Origin: Nocardia camponoti
Lineage (GTDB): Bacteria; Actinomycetota; Actinomycetes; Mycobacteriales; Mycobacteriaceae
Reading direction: 5' to 3'
Assembly (NCBI RefSeq): GCF_014646135.1
Contig: NZ_BMMW01000002.1
Coordinates: 1,116,001 to 1,180,000 of the forward strand
DNA length: 64,000 nucleotides
Part shown: piece after piece, positions 33,955 through 40,953 of the stretch
Layout: the number at the start of each line of letters is the position of its first letter
How positions within the stretch are numbered: position 1 is the first letter of the stretch
Notes under the pieces: model-generated
What the model was told of the DNA's origin: nothing
The model's input: only the letters and a program-made list of their open reading frames with translations
The model's database searches: none
Made by a program: the position numbers and the translations under genes

Positions 33955-34075
33955 CGGGACTCCTCTCGTAGTTCGACCGCACCGCGTGGGAATCCGCAGC
34001 TAGGCTCACCGACAGAACAGTAGGCCCCGCCACCCACCTGGATCGAGTGGCTGCACTGATAAGCGGGCTTATCAG
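33933..34075. repeat. 143-bp direct repeat, right copy (orphan hsdM promoter)
   Basis: Second copy of the hsdM 5' end and promoter, 140 of 143 bases identical to 31357-31499. Here it is not followed by an intact hsdM or by WXG genes; instead immunity-type genes on the minus strand lie beyond it. It marks the far boundary of the toxin cassette. Confidence 0.93.
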
Positions 34076-34081
34076 TGCAGC
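34050..34081. promoter_or_regulatory. Extended CTGATAA palindrome with 15-bp perfect arms (orphan copy)
   Basis: GCTGCACTGATAAGC, GG, then its exact complement. It includes the 20-base palindrome shared with 31480-31499, but the flanks have become symmetrical too. No gene starts just downstream on either strand apart from the chimeric ORF, so it may be non-functional, or act as a decoy or as a terminator for the minus-strand immunity genes ending at 34086. Confidence 0.6.
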
Positions 34082-34085
34082 GCGG

Positions 34086-34400
34086 CTACTCGGTGTCTAC
34101 TTCACCGCCGAGAGCCCGTATCAACTTTGTCAGCGAGACCTTGTATGTCCAGTCCAGGCCTTCGCGAGGCAACCCTGGCAACTCGGCGTACGCGGTGGAG
34201 AGCAGCCCGTCTCGGAAGACTTGCGCGTCGAGCGGGTCGACGGATTTAGCGAAGTACCCGCCGTTGGCATTCACCACGTCGCCCCAATGCGACATGCGCC
34301 CAGGAATTGCGCCTGATGCGACCGCCGCCTCAAACAGTCGATCGAAGACGCCGCCCGATGTCCACCATTCGGTGTTGTCATCAAAGTTAATGGTAAGCAT
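34086..34400 (-). CDS. Small acidic protein, probable orphan immunity protein
   Basis: 104 aa. Starts MLTINFDDNTEWWTSGGVFDRL and contains GRMSHWGDVVNANGGYFAKSVDPLDAQVFRDGL. The acidic composition, short length, and position next to a toxin-tail remnant and another small gene suggest an immunity protein of a polymorphic toxin system. I do not recognise the family. It ends just outside the right-hand 143-bp repeat. Confidence 0.5.
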   Translation of the reverse strand: MLTINFDDNTEWWTSGGVFDRLFEAAVASGAIPGRMSHWGDVVNANGGYFAKSVDPLDAQVFRDGLLSTAYAELPGLPREGLDWTYKVSLTKLIRALGGEVDTE

Positions 34401-34406
34401 CAGAAC

Positions 34407-34655
34407 CTAGCTGGTAAACAGGAAGCTATCCGGCCACACGTCGCCATTTTGCCTGCGGCGCAACCAAATTACCATCGCGGCCCTTCTGCCCGTGTTCTCA
34501 AAGTCTGGGTCGTTAATTGAAAATCCGTCTGGACCAGATTCGGGCACGCGGACAATTCTGGATGTGTCACCAGGAAAGACTCCGGGCACCACCACTTCAT
34601 ATTCGGCAAATTCCACATTCGCGTTAACGAGCCGTCCACTAACCAGAGATGCCAT
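34407..34655 (-). CDS. Small protein directly following a toxin-tail remnant, probable immunity protein
   Basis: 82 aa, mostly beta: LVNANVEFAEYEVVVPGVFPG and RRAAMVIWLRRRQNGDVWPDSF. Its ATG (34655) begins at the base after the stop codon of the toxin C-terminal remnant at 34656-34775, the classical toxin-then-immunity order. It lies 6 bases before the start of the next minus-strand gene. Family not recognised. Confidence 0.5.
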   Translation of the reverse strand: MASLVSGRLVNANVEFAEYEVVVPGVFPGDTSRIVRVPESGPDGFSINDPDFENTGRRAAMVIWLRRRQNGDVWPDSFLFTS

Positions 34656-34775
34656 CTAGTTCCCCATCTTCTCTATTTCCTTTTCCCAATTCGCGGCCTG
34701 GTTCGCAACTTGGTGCGCATCATTGTACGTTGCCTGCGCCCTTAGTCCTTGCAGCTCACGTGGAGGGGTTACGAT
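34656..34775 (-). pseudogene. C-terminal remnant of a lost toxin
   Basis: A 39-codon open segment preceded by an in-frame TGA ends at TAG 34656-34658. It encodes ELQGLRAQATYNDAHQV and ANQAANWEKEIEKMGN, a helical, lysine/glutamate-rich tail like those ending polymorphic nuclease toxins. No start codon or upstream toxin body remains. It is followed at once by the putative immunity gene at 34407. I read it as an orphan toxin-tip module. Confidence 0.5.
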
Positions 34776-34843
34776 TCACATCGACAGCCAACCGGAACAG
34801 GAAAGCAAACTAAACCTGCAGACAGCACTCGGGAGGTGGAACC

Positions 34844-35074
34844 GTGAGAGTATATCTAGAAGCGTTCGATTCAGAAAGTGAGCTTCTTCAAGAAGATTAC
34901 GACATTACAGATATAGGCTTGAGCAATATTGCCGCAATTTTAGATGTGTCTGTCGACAATCTGGTTTTCGGATTTGATATTTCCGAGGAGCAGCTCACTA
35001 CGCTTTGCACACTTGCCCAGATCTCACCCCATCGCCAACGGCGCACTTTTCAAGTTGGCGGCGCGGCGGAGTAG
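34844..35074 (+). CDS. Small acidic protein of immunity type
   Basis: 76 aa from GTG 34844 with GGGAGGTGG upstream. MRVYLEAFDSESELLQEDYD then ISEEQLTTLCTLAQIS; acidic, single small alpha/beta domain. Base composition is clearly lower in GC than the core genome, a sign of transfer. A 35-base piece of this gene (34903-34937) recurs at 36208-36242. Probably an immunity protein; family not assigned. Confidence 0.5.
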   Translation: MRVYLEAFDSESELLQEDYDITDIGLSNIAAILDVSVDNLVFGFDISEEQLTTLCTLAQISPHRQRRTFQVGGAAE

Positions 35075-35116
35075 GTGTTCAAGACCGACCGAAACTACGG
35101 GCGCCAGGTGGTCAGC

Positions 35117-35296
35117 ATGAAGTACAGAGAACCGGACCCGATCACTCGCGTAGCGGCGAGAGCGATGCTGGAGTCAGGCATAACCGAACAGATCGAATCC
35201 GCGATCATTCGGCTCGCTTTGCCGGACCCCGATGGCGACTGGGTGGTAGCGCAGGCGCTTGAACTTCTCAAATCGAATGTCGGCAAGATATTATGA
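35117..35296 (+). pseudogene. Truncated paralogue of the HEAT-like immunity gene (N-terminal part)
   Basis: From ATG 35117 the product (MKYREPDPITRVAARAMLES, then DPDGDWVVAQALELLKSNVG) follows the intact immunity protein at 33523 closely, with near-identical DNA from about 35230 to 35282. Similarity stops abruptly after KSNVG, and three codons later there is a stop. The matching C-terminal part lies 1.3 kb downstream at 36625. The gene seems to have been split by insertion or rearrangement. Confidence 0.7.
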
Positions 35297-35309
35297 GAAT
35301 TGAGGTGCA

Positions 35310-35711
35310 ATGACAGAGTTTACATATCCCGAGATTTCGTGGGAGGTCATAACTCTCACGCTGAGATTCGAGCATTCCGCACTCGTCCCCGAAGCAATAT
35401 CGGAGGTACTGAATCTTACGCCCACTCGAATAACCCACCCGGGTGAGTCAGCGTTTTCGGGAGACGGTTTTTGGATCAAAGAATTCAGCGGGGTGCCAAA
35501 TCGTAAAGTCAATCCGATACCGGCGACCATTGACGCACTCTATGCGCGACGTGAGGCTATCCAGCGAATCGCTCGATCGGGCGTCGAAACAAGGCTCTCG
35601 ATCGCGTCTACGATCAGCAACGGCGAAACGCTTGTCCTGAACGAGGATGAGATACAGAAGTTAGCCGAGCTGGAGATCCCAATCACCCTGGCTTGCCATG
35701 CCCCGAACTAG
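35310..35711 (+). CDS. DUF4279-like protein, probable immunity protein
   Basis: 133 aa. Pattern: a strand WEVITLTLRFEHSALVPEAI, SEVLNLTPTRITHPGE, then GVETRLSIASTISNGETLVLN and ELEIPITLACHAPN. The paired beta-alpha-beta halves and the L-x-x-x-P-T turn fit DUF4279, a family frequent in toxin/immunity clusters. It is followed after 21 bases by a second protein of similar design. Both lie between the two halves of a broken immunity gene. Confidence 0.6.
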   Translation: MTEFTYPEISWEVITLTLRFEHSALVPEAISEVLNLTPTRITHPGESAFSGDGFWIKEFSGVPNRKVNPIPATIDALYARREAIQRIARSGVETRLSIASTISNGETLVLNEDEIQKLAELEIPITLACHAPN

Positions 35712-35732
35712 CACCATCACCTTAGGAGCCTT

Positions 35733-36173
35733 ATGAATTCTCAAAGTTGGGGCCAAACACGGATTGGACTGTTAGTGACCGGCGCAGAGTTGGACCCGGG
35801 CGAAATTACCGCCGGTCTGCAGCTAGCACCAACAGTCGCTTACGCACCTGAACCCACCCGAGAATTCCGCAGCGGTGCTGGAATCTGGGCACTGATCGAC
35901 GGTCCAGAGCCCGATGGAACCCATATCGCAGACCAAATCGCCCGCCTATCACAACAGCTGACCGGCCATGATGCTGCGATCAACGAACTTCGCAAGCGCA
36001 ATTACCGTGTCGAGATCCTGGTCACTGGCTGGATCGAAAACCGCCGCTATCTCGACCTCGACCTCGAATCCCTCAAGCAGTTGCACGCCTTCGGACTTCC
36101 CGTGAACTTCACCGTCCACCGTGAACCGAGCGCGGTGGATCTATTCTTCGACGAGATGGCCAATCGAGGGTAG
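35733..36173 (+). CDS. DUF4279-like protein, second copy
   Basis: 146 aa: QTRIGLLVTGAELDPGEITAG, LQLAPTVAYAPEP, then KRNYRVEILVTGWIENRRYLDLDL and FGLPVNFTVHREPS. It has the same beta-alpha-beta layout as the preceding protein but low identity. Probably another immunity protein of the same class, acquired separately. Confidence 0.6.
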   Translation: MNSQSWGQTRIGLLVTGAELDPGEITAGLQLAPTVAYAPEPTREFRSGAGIWALIDGPEPDGTHIADQIARLSQQLTGHDAAINELRKRNYRVEILVTGWIENRRYLDLDLESLKQLHAFGLPVNFTVHREPSAVDLFFDEMANRG

Positions 36174-36207
36174 GGCAGGCCTCGCGCAATACACCAGACT
36201 GCGCTCG

Positions 36208-36242
36208 CATTACAGATATAAGCTTGAGTAATATTGCCGCAA
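36208..36242. repeat. 35-bp remnant of the gene at 34844
   Basis: 33 of 35 bases equal 34903-34937 (CATTACAGATATA-, then GCTTGAG-AATATTGCCGCAA). In the original it codes for ITDIGLSNIAA; here it is followed immediately by the ribosome-binding region of the gene at 36266. It is a footprint of recombination between immunity modules. Confidence 0.7.
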
Positions 36243-36265
36243 CATTCGAGGCGACGGGGGAAGTG

Positions 36266-36523
36266 ATGGCTAAGTTTCAGGTAATAGATATTTTCGCGGT
36301 CAGTTTCAGACCAGAACCGTTCGTCCTAGGTCGAGTGGAGGGTAATTTTTCAGTCGGACAGTCTGTCGTGCTGAAGAAGCCCGATGGGCGTAAATTCTAT
36401 GGCACTATTAAGAGCGTTGAATTTCATCAACCCGCGCCCGACCAATTTTCCTCGGTGTTCTCAGAGGACGTATCGAACAATGTTGAGGCAGGTGATCTGA
36501 TTGTTCCAGCAGAGGGAGAATGA
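36266..36523 (+). CDS. Small beta-barrel-like protein in the immunity cluster
   Basis: 85 aa from ATG 36266 with GGGGGA upstream; the longer frame from 36224 is the duplicated fragment. FAVSFRPEPFVLGRVEGNFSVGQSVVLK and VSNNVEAGDLIVPAEGE resemble domain 2 of translation GTPases (a small beta barrel ending in a G-D motif), a fold also used by some small immunity-type proteins. Function not assignable. Confidence 0.5.
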   Translation: MAKFQVIDIFAVSFRPEPFVLGRVEGNFSVGQSVVLKKPDGRKFYGTIKSVEFHQPAPDQFSSVFSEDVSNNVEAGDLIVPAEGE

Positions 36524-36624
36524 GTCCCGTCCGTATCGGGACACCGCCAAGCCCCCAATACCGACTAAGCCACGCGACAACAGGCGATCGGCGGAACGGA
36601 CGAACCTGCCTAGGTGACCTAGAT

Positions 36625-36711
36625 GGCCCGCTACGCGCTCTCGCCGACGACCCGGACGCAGCGGGGCGCGCCGAGGACGCACTGGATGACATCGAAATTT
36701 TCGCTAAGTAG
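36625..36711 (+). pseudogene. C-terminal fragment of the HEAT-like immunity gene
   Basis: PLRALADDPDAAGRAEDALDDIEIF parallels the end of the immunity protein at 33523. The frame has no plausible start of its own. Together with 35117-35296 it looks like the two ends of one gene separated by about 1.3 kb. Directly after it lies the 3' end of the antitoxin gene, the same order seen at 33770-33921. Confidence 0.65.
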
Positions 36712-36726
36712 TTGCCCGTCGCATCG

Positions 36727-37074
36727 TCACTTCCCAAAACGCTGGAACGCCGCCTGTCGCGTTGTCCCAAGCGCCATCCCGATCACCGTCCACGAGTCCC
36801 CCGCATCGCGCGCGGCCTGAACGGCTGCGCGCAGCGCGTCCTCCGCTGCCGCAACCTGCTTGCGCGCGGCAATGATCCGGCGGAAGTGCTTGGCATCACG
36901 GCCGGGAGTGAGCTGCGGATTTAGGTTATCGAGGCCGCTCTCGTCGTGGTTGTCAGCGGGCGCGGTATTCGTTCGCGGCTTAATCGTCTGGACCTGTGAC
37001 ATCGCACCGATGGGCTTGCGTGTAGTCCGTCGAGCGTTCGCCTTCGCTTTCCTAATCGTCGTCATATGTGTCAC
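36727..37074 (-). CDS. Antitoxin with C-terminal HTH
   Basis: 115 aa (GTG 37074 overlapping the toxin stop; ATG 37065 also possible). The N-terminal third is basic and disordered. The C-terminal helices [20 protein letters not shown] and [22 protein letters not shown] form a small helix-turn-helix of the type found in antitoxins paired with DUF4258-like toxins. It probably represses its own operon through the CTTGAC repeats at 37311-37357. Part of its 3' end is duplicated at 33861-33921. Confidence 0.65.
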   Translation of the reverse strand: MTHMTTIRKAKANARRTTRKPIGAMSQVQTIKPRTNTAPADNHDESGLDNLNPQLTPGRDAKHFRRIIAARKQVAAAEDALRAAVQAARDAGDSWTVIGMALGTTRQAAFQRFGK

Positions 37075-37598
37075 CTCAGATAGTCGTGAAACTTGGGCCG
37101 AAGCCTGTCCGCATGGATGATTCGACTTGGCCCGTCTACCGGTACGGCAACGAGCTCAAGCAGCCGCCCCGCAACATCCGGACCGATGACGAGCACGCGC
37201 TCCTCGCCGCTGTATTCGTATTCGACCAGGCGTAATGCGTTATCCCATGCGTGCAGGATGTCCACATCGGCGACGCCGTGTTTGCGAGCCGATTGAGTAA
37301 TCCGCACGCTGTCAAGTTTACCTTTACGTGTACCGCCACTGTCAAGGCTGTCTTGACGCAACGTCGGACACAGTAGGCCATCCGCGTAATCGAGCACGCC
37401 CAGCACCCAGAGGACCTTGAGGCTGAGCGCGAACCAGCCGAACGAGATTGGCGCGCGATGGCCGTGAGCCTCTCGCCATTCGCACAGCCGCGTCCAAGCC
37501 TGGGCAACAGCAAGTGGTCGATCGAGCTGAAATGCGGTTTGCGCAGTCACGACGAGCAGAGTGCGTTCTGGCGCGATTTTGCGATCCGGCGTAGGCAC
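37071..37598 (-). CDS. DUF4258/BrnT-like toxin fused in frame to an MC6-like domain
   Basis: 175 aa if read from GTG 37598 (GGAGAGG 7 bases upstream). The C-terminal part, [37 protein letters not shown] and [16 protein letters not shown], is a small toxin fold seen in BrnT/DUF4258-type TA pairs. The N-terminal part, [20 protein letters not shown] and [26 protein letters not shown], looks like a middle component of ABC-three-component defence systems (MC6 class, tentative), whose partners are absent. A GTG at 37307 right behind a leaderless promoter could start a toxin-only product of 78 aa. Confidence 0.55.
   Translation of the reverse strand: MPTPDRKIAPERTLLVVTAQTAFQLDRPLAVAQAWTRLCEWREAHGHRAPISFGWFALSLKVLWVLGVLDYADGLLCPTLRQDSLDSGGTRKGKLDSVRITQSARKHGVADVDILHAWDNALRLVEYEYSGEERVLVIGPDVAGRLLELVAVPVDGPSRIIHADRLRPKFHDYLR
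37308..37357 (-). promoter_or_regulatory. Promoter/operator for the toxin-antitoxin pair inside the fused reading frame
   Basis: On the minus strand: -35 TTGACA (37345-37340), 19-base spacer, -10 TAAACT (37320-37315), then 7 bases to GTG 37307, fitting a leaderless toxin transcript. An inverted repeat GTCAAG-gctgt-CTTGAC occupies 37341-37357, overlapping the -35, with a third half-site GTCAAG at 37311-37316 over the -10. This arrangement suits autorepression by the antitoxin. Confidence 0.5.
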
Positions 37599-37633
37599 AA
37601 GCAAACCTCTCCGTCGACAACGAGCAGCGAAGC

Positions 37634-37664
37634 GCAACAGCTAAGTGCAACAGCTAAGTGCAAC
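37634..37664. repeat. 13-bp tandem repeat, 2.4 copies
   Basis: GCAACAGCTAAGT occurs twice in tandem followed by GCAAC, just upstream of the start of the fused toxin gene. Slippage-type duplication; it could vary in length between strains. Confidence 0.6.
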
Positions 37665-38256
37665 AAAGTAATTGGCGCCTGACGGCGGCCCACCCCAACC
37701 ACAATGAGCACCCAAGGGTGCCGGTGTCGTAACCCATCCCGCCCGATTCCCCGCACTTTTCCCCCGAGACGCGACTCGGCCAACACCCCTGGCCGCGCGT
37801 CTCACAAACGACGCGTGGCAGTGAAGTTGGACCTCCACGAAAGTCGTGCACAACCGGCCGTGAAGGTGCGCATGGGCGAGGCATGCGACTGGGTACTCGC
37901 CGGCGGCTGTTTAGCGGGGTTGATTCTCCCCTGGTCGGGCTCACCGTGATAACGACCAGAACAGTCCTGAGCCCAGGTGAGAGACAGAATCATGCACACC
38001 ACGCTCGCGGGAGGTCGGGCCTCCGACATGGCGAACGGGGCCTCGGCAGCGTTGAACGCGCCAAGGTGTGAGCGGTAGGGTTTCTCCTACGGTGCAAACA
38101 GCTGTGATCTGTTTCGTACCCAGGCTCTCGGTAGCGTTGGTAGCGCTGCCGGGAGCCGTTCTTGTGGGCGAGGCTACACCTCGAATCCGTTCGTGCGCAA
38201 CAGTGTTCGTAAGCTATCGTCCCAGCGTATGTTGGTCATCCGCCCATAAAGCACGG
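37665..38256. other. Stretch of about 590 bases without a supported gene
   Basis: Short open frames exist on both strands but none has conserved motifs, ribosome-binding sites or actinobacterial codon pattern. An imperfect hairpin (CTCGGTAGCG with CGCTGCCGGGAG) lies near 38124-38157. The region separates the toxin-antitoxin pair from the 623-aa HTH protein and may be decayed mobile or defence DNA. Confidence 0.5.
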
Positions 38257-40128
38257 CTAATCAGTCAACAAACCGACTGAACCGGTCGAAATGCCCTCAA
38301 TCAGCGATTGGCGAAGCGCAGCAACGGCATTCATTCGATCGTCTAGCTCCTGCTCATAAACAGTCACCGCGCGCAGTGCTTCCTCAAGCCGGACGGACTG
38401 TTCCGCATCAAGTGCCGGAAGGTTCCACGACTCCCACTCGACCTGATGTGCAGACAACTTGTTGATCACCGCTGCCACCGCGTATGGACCGATTCCTGCC
38501 GCATCGCGAAGACGAAGTAGGCGGGACGGGGAGACAACGAGGTTGCCGCCGCGTTCATCGACCACCGCGCGGGGCGGATTCACACTGAAGACAACGTCGC
38601 CTGGCTCGGTGCGCGTCGCGCGTGGGTAAAGCCGTTGCGCGTCAAGGGGATCCAATGCGAGGTGGTTCGTAGACCCGTCGGCGCTGAGTAGCCGAACTGT
38701 GCCGCTGGGTACCGCATCAGCAACGCTGATCTTCCGTCCGTTGAACACCCGCATGGCCTTCTGTGCCGTCAGCTGCGCAAGGGACCGTGTGCGAACAGGG
38801 TGGTTGCCCTGACCGGGCCCCGCGGACACATCGAAACCGGCCAGCGGAATGCTTGTGCGCAACGTTGCCGCGTACACGCGGTCGAGCTCGCCACTGGACT
38901 CAGGTGCTCGGACACGAACCGCCGCCACACCGCGCGGAACAACAGCGCTGCCAGCCAGAATCTCCTTCAGTGCGCAGATTCGCCCGTACCGATAGGCGCG
39001 CGCAGCCGTCATACCGTCAATCGACGCGGCGATGTCGGCAGCGAGCGCGTCGTGGTCGATGTCGGCGAGAAGCTCGGTACCCAAGTCCGCAACGATCGGC
39101 CGCTCAATCTGCCTGCCGCCACAAAAGATCCACACGCCGAGAGCCTGTCGATACGCTTCGCTCCACAATCCACGCGGCAGCCGAAGCGCGGCGGCAAGTC
39201 CACCAATTCGCAAGGTAGCAGCGCGTTTTCCTTCTGGATTGTGCGCACGCGCACCGCTCCGCGGGATCGCGTCGCAGAGGATTGCAGCCGACCCGACGAC
39301 AACCGCGATTTCGCCCAACTCCAACTCAACCAGCACATCATCGATACGCTCTAACGCTTCGGTGACCGGTGCGCCAATTACCGAAAGCAGCCGCACTTGC
39401 GGGCCGAAAACGGCTGTCGGTTCTTGCCCCTGAATAGACAACCTTCGCCGTAGCGCGCGGGCAGCGGGAGTATCGCCTTCCACGCATGTGTCGATTCCAG
39501 ATGCGCCAAGTGCTAGCACGAGCTCAGGTGTTTCGCCGGTGGTGATGAGTGTCGGGCCTTCGGGGTCAAGTGCACCCGAAGCGGCGCGGATGGCAGCAGC
39601 CAATAGCGCGACCGCTTCCCTATTTAAAGGTCGGTTTCCGAGTTCCCTTGCTACACGCGACGAGTCAAGTCGCGCCAGCGCGTCTGCACCGCCGTAACTG
39701 GCCCCGATGAGTGCGTCAATGAATGCGATGGTTGTCGGCGTAGGTGGCCGGGCTGCCACTTCACGCGCTAGCAGTTCGTCGGACGGATCCGTCTCTTGCG
39801 CCGCTTCGACGCAATCGTCATCGACCTCGCCCGTGATTAGACGCAAGCACAGGAGCGTGACCAGGTCCTCAAGGCCGATGCCGTCGGGTACCGCGATGCC
39901 ATCCGCGTCTAGCCGGTGCTCCACATTGTTTCCACGCCCTGTTGCTTCAAGGTAGGCGACCACCTCGGCACGCCGGAACCGAAGTTGTTCTCCAACCCCA
40001 GAAACCGGCTGCGGGAACGGAATATCCCGACCCTTCACCCGGGTCCTCCCCCGCCACATCGTGACCACGGGCCGCCGCACCTTTGCCAGGTCGGCGATGT
40101 CCTGCATGGTCAGCGTTGGATCGGCCAC
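38257..40128 (-). CDS. HTH protein with degenerate N6-methylase-like core and HsdS-like C-terminus
   Basis: 623 aa from GTG 40128 (GAGAGGA upstream). The N-terminus TMQDIADLAKVRRPVVTMWRGR and FRRAEVVAYLEATGRG form an AlpA/MerR-like helix-turn-helix as found in actinobacterial N-6 DNA methylase family proteins. The middle (HNPEGKRAATLRIGGLAAALRLPRGLWSEA) follows that family, but I see neither a SAM-binding glycine motif nor an N/D-P-P-F/Y catalytic motif. The C-terminus (GDVVFSVNPPRAVVDERGG, then LPALDAEQSVRLEEALRAVTVYEQEL) resembles a TRD plus coiled spacer of HsdS. It is probably a DNA-binding regulator; the shared palindrome upstream is a likely target. Confidence 0.65.
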   Translation of the reverse strand: MADPTLTMQDIADLAKVRRPVVTMWRGRTRVKGRDIPFPQPVSGVGEQLRFRRAEVVAYLEATGRGNNVEHRLDADGIAVPDGIGLEDLVTLLCLRLITGEVDDDCVEAAQETDPSDELLAREVAARPPTPTTIAFIDALIGASYGGADALARLDSSRVARELGNRPLNREAVALLAAAIRAASGALDPEGPTLITTGETPELVLALGASGIDTCVEGDTPAARALRRRLSIQGQEPTAVFGPQVRLLSVIGAPVTEALERIDDVLVELELGEIAVVVGSAAILCDAIPRSGARAHNPEGKRAATLRIGGLAAALRLPRGLWSEAYRQALGVWIFCGGRQIERPIVADLGTELLADIDHDALAADIAASIDGMTAARAYRYGRICALKEILAGSAVVPRGVAAVRVRAPESSGELDRVYAATLRTSIPLAGFDVSAGPGQGNHPVRTRSLAQLTAQKAMRVFNGRKISVADAVPSGTVRLLSADGSTNHLALDPLDAQRLYPRATRTEPGDVVFSVNPPRAVVDERGGNLVVSPSRLLRLRDAAGIGPYAVAAVINKLSAHQVEWESWNLPALDAEQSVRLEEALRAVTVYEQELDDRMNAVAALRQSLIEGISTGSVGLLTD

Positions 40129-40199
40129 GGGTGTCCTCTCTGTCTTCGAAGCTGAAGTTAACCGTACGCACGAGCGCCGACTCTTCGCTGACTGATTCG

Positions 40200-40219
40200 C
40201 TGATAACCCGGCTTATCAG
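40200..40219. promoter_or_regulatory. CTGATAA-N6-TTATCAG operator upstream of the 623-aa HTH gene
   Basis: CTGATAACCCGGCTTATCAG matches the hsdM operator at 18 of 20 bases and keeps both 7-base arms. It lies 71 bases upstream of the minus-strand HTH gene and 101 bases upstream of the plus-strand DUF4352 gene. Conservation of the arms with change confined to the spacer is what selection on a protein-binding site would give. Confidence 0.65.
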
Positions 40220-40320
40220 TAAGCCAGCTATCCGATGGTCGGTGTGCGGCGCGATCGTATTGGCACACCCGAACGGGTCAAGCGGCCGCCAGCCGCACAC
40301 GACCGAGAGAGAGACAACAC

Positions 40321-40950
40321 GTGAACGCACCTGGTTATCCGCCCCAGCCCTTCCCCGCCCAGTCGCCGCCGCCGCGCAAGAAGAACAACGCCAAGGTCCT
40401 CATTCTGGTGATTGTCGGCATCTTCGTACTGTGCGGATTCGGTGGCTGCGTTTCGGCATTGTCGGGCGGGTCCGACGCGAAGAACGCGCCCACGTCGCCG
40501 AGCTCAAGCACTCGCACTACCGAGGCGCGTGCTACCGCACCTAAGGGGCCGGTAATCGCTCCCGCTGGCAGTGCGGTTCGCGACGGGAAGTTCGAATTCA
40601 CCGTAACCGGTGTCGACCCCGGCGTGAAAACCATTGGTACCAACCAGTTCTTGCAGAAGACGGCGCAGGGCGAGTACGTCCAGGTTCATCTTCGCGTCAC
40701 CAACACGAGTGACAAGGCTCAGTCGTACTGGTCGGCGAACCAGAAGCTGATCGACGATCAGGGCCGCACGTTCGAGAACGACACGATGGCTGGCGTCAAC
40801 GTCAATGACTCGACCGCGATGACGGCCAAGATCAACCCCGGCAATTCGGTCGAAGTGATCGTGGTCTTCGACGTTCCCGCCGGCAGCAACCCCACAGCGG
40901 TCGAGTTACACGACTCGGCCTTCTCAACCGGCGCCAAAGTGGCCCTGTAA
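40321..40950 (+). CDS. Membrane-anchored DUF4352 protein
   Basis: 209 aa from GTG 40321. A Pro-rich cytoplasmic start and PRKKNN precede one membrane segment (AKVLILVIVGIFVLCGFGGCV; the Cys might also act as a lipobox). A Ser/Thr-rich linker leads to an immunoglobulin-like domain, GKFEFTVTGVDPGVKTIG, VQVHLRVTNTSDKAQSYW and INPGNSVEVIVVFDVPAGSNP, as in DUF4352. These are surface proteins of unknown function. The next gene starts 3 bases after its stop. Confidence 0.82.
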   Translation: MNAPGYPPQPFPAQSPPPRKKNNAKVLILVIVGIFVLCGFGGCVSALSGGSDAKNAPTSPSSSTRTTEARATAPKGPVIAPAGSAVRDGKFEFTVTGVDPGVKTIGTNQFLQKTAQGEYVQVHLRVTNTSDKAQSYWSANQKLIDDQGRTFENDTMAGVNVNDSTAMTAKINPGNSVEVIVVFDVPAGSNPTAVELHDSAFSTGAKVAL

Positions 40951-40953
40951 AGG

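Noticed and set aside
34050..34081. Reading the CTGATAA palindromes as intrinsic terminators
   Set aside because: Two of the three copies lie upstream of divergent gene starts, they lack U-tracts, and the arms rather than overall pairing are conserved; only the orphan copy could double as a terminator.
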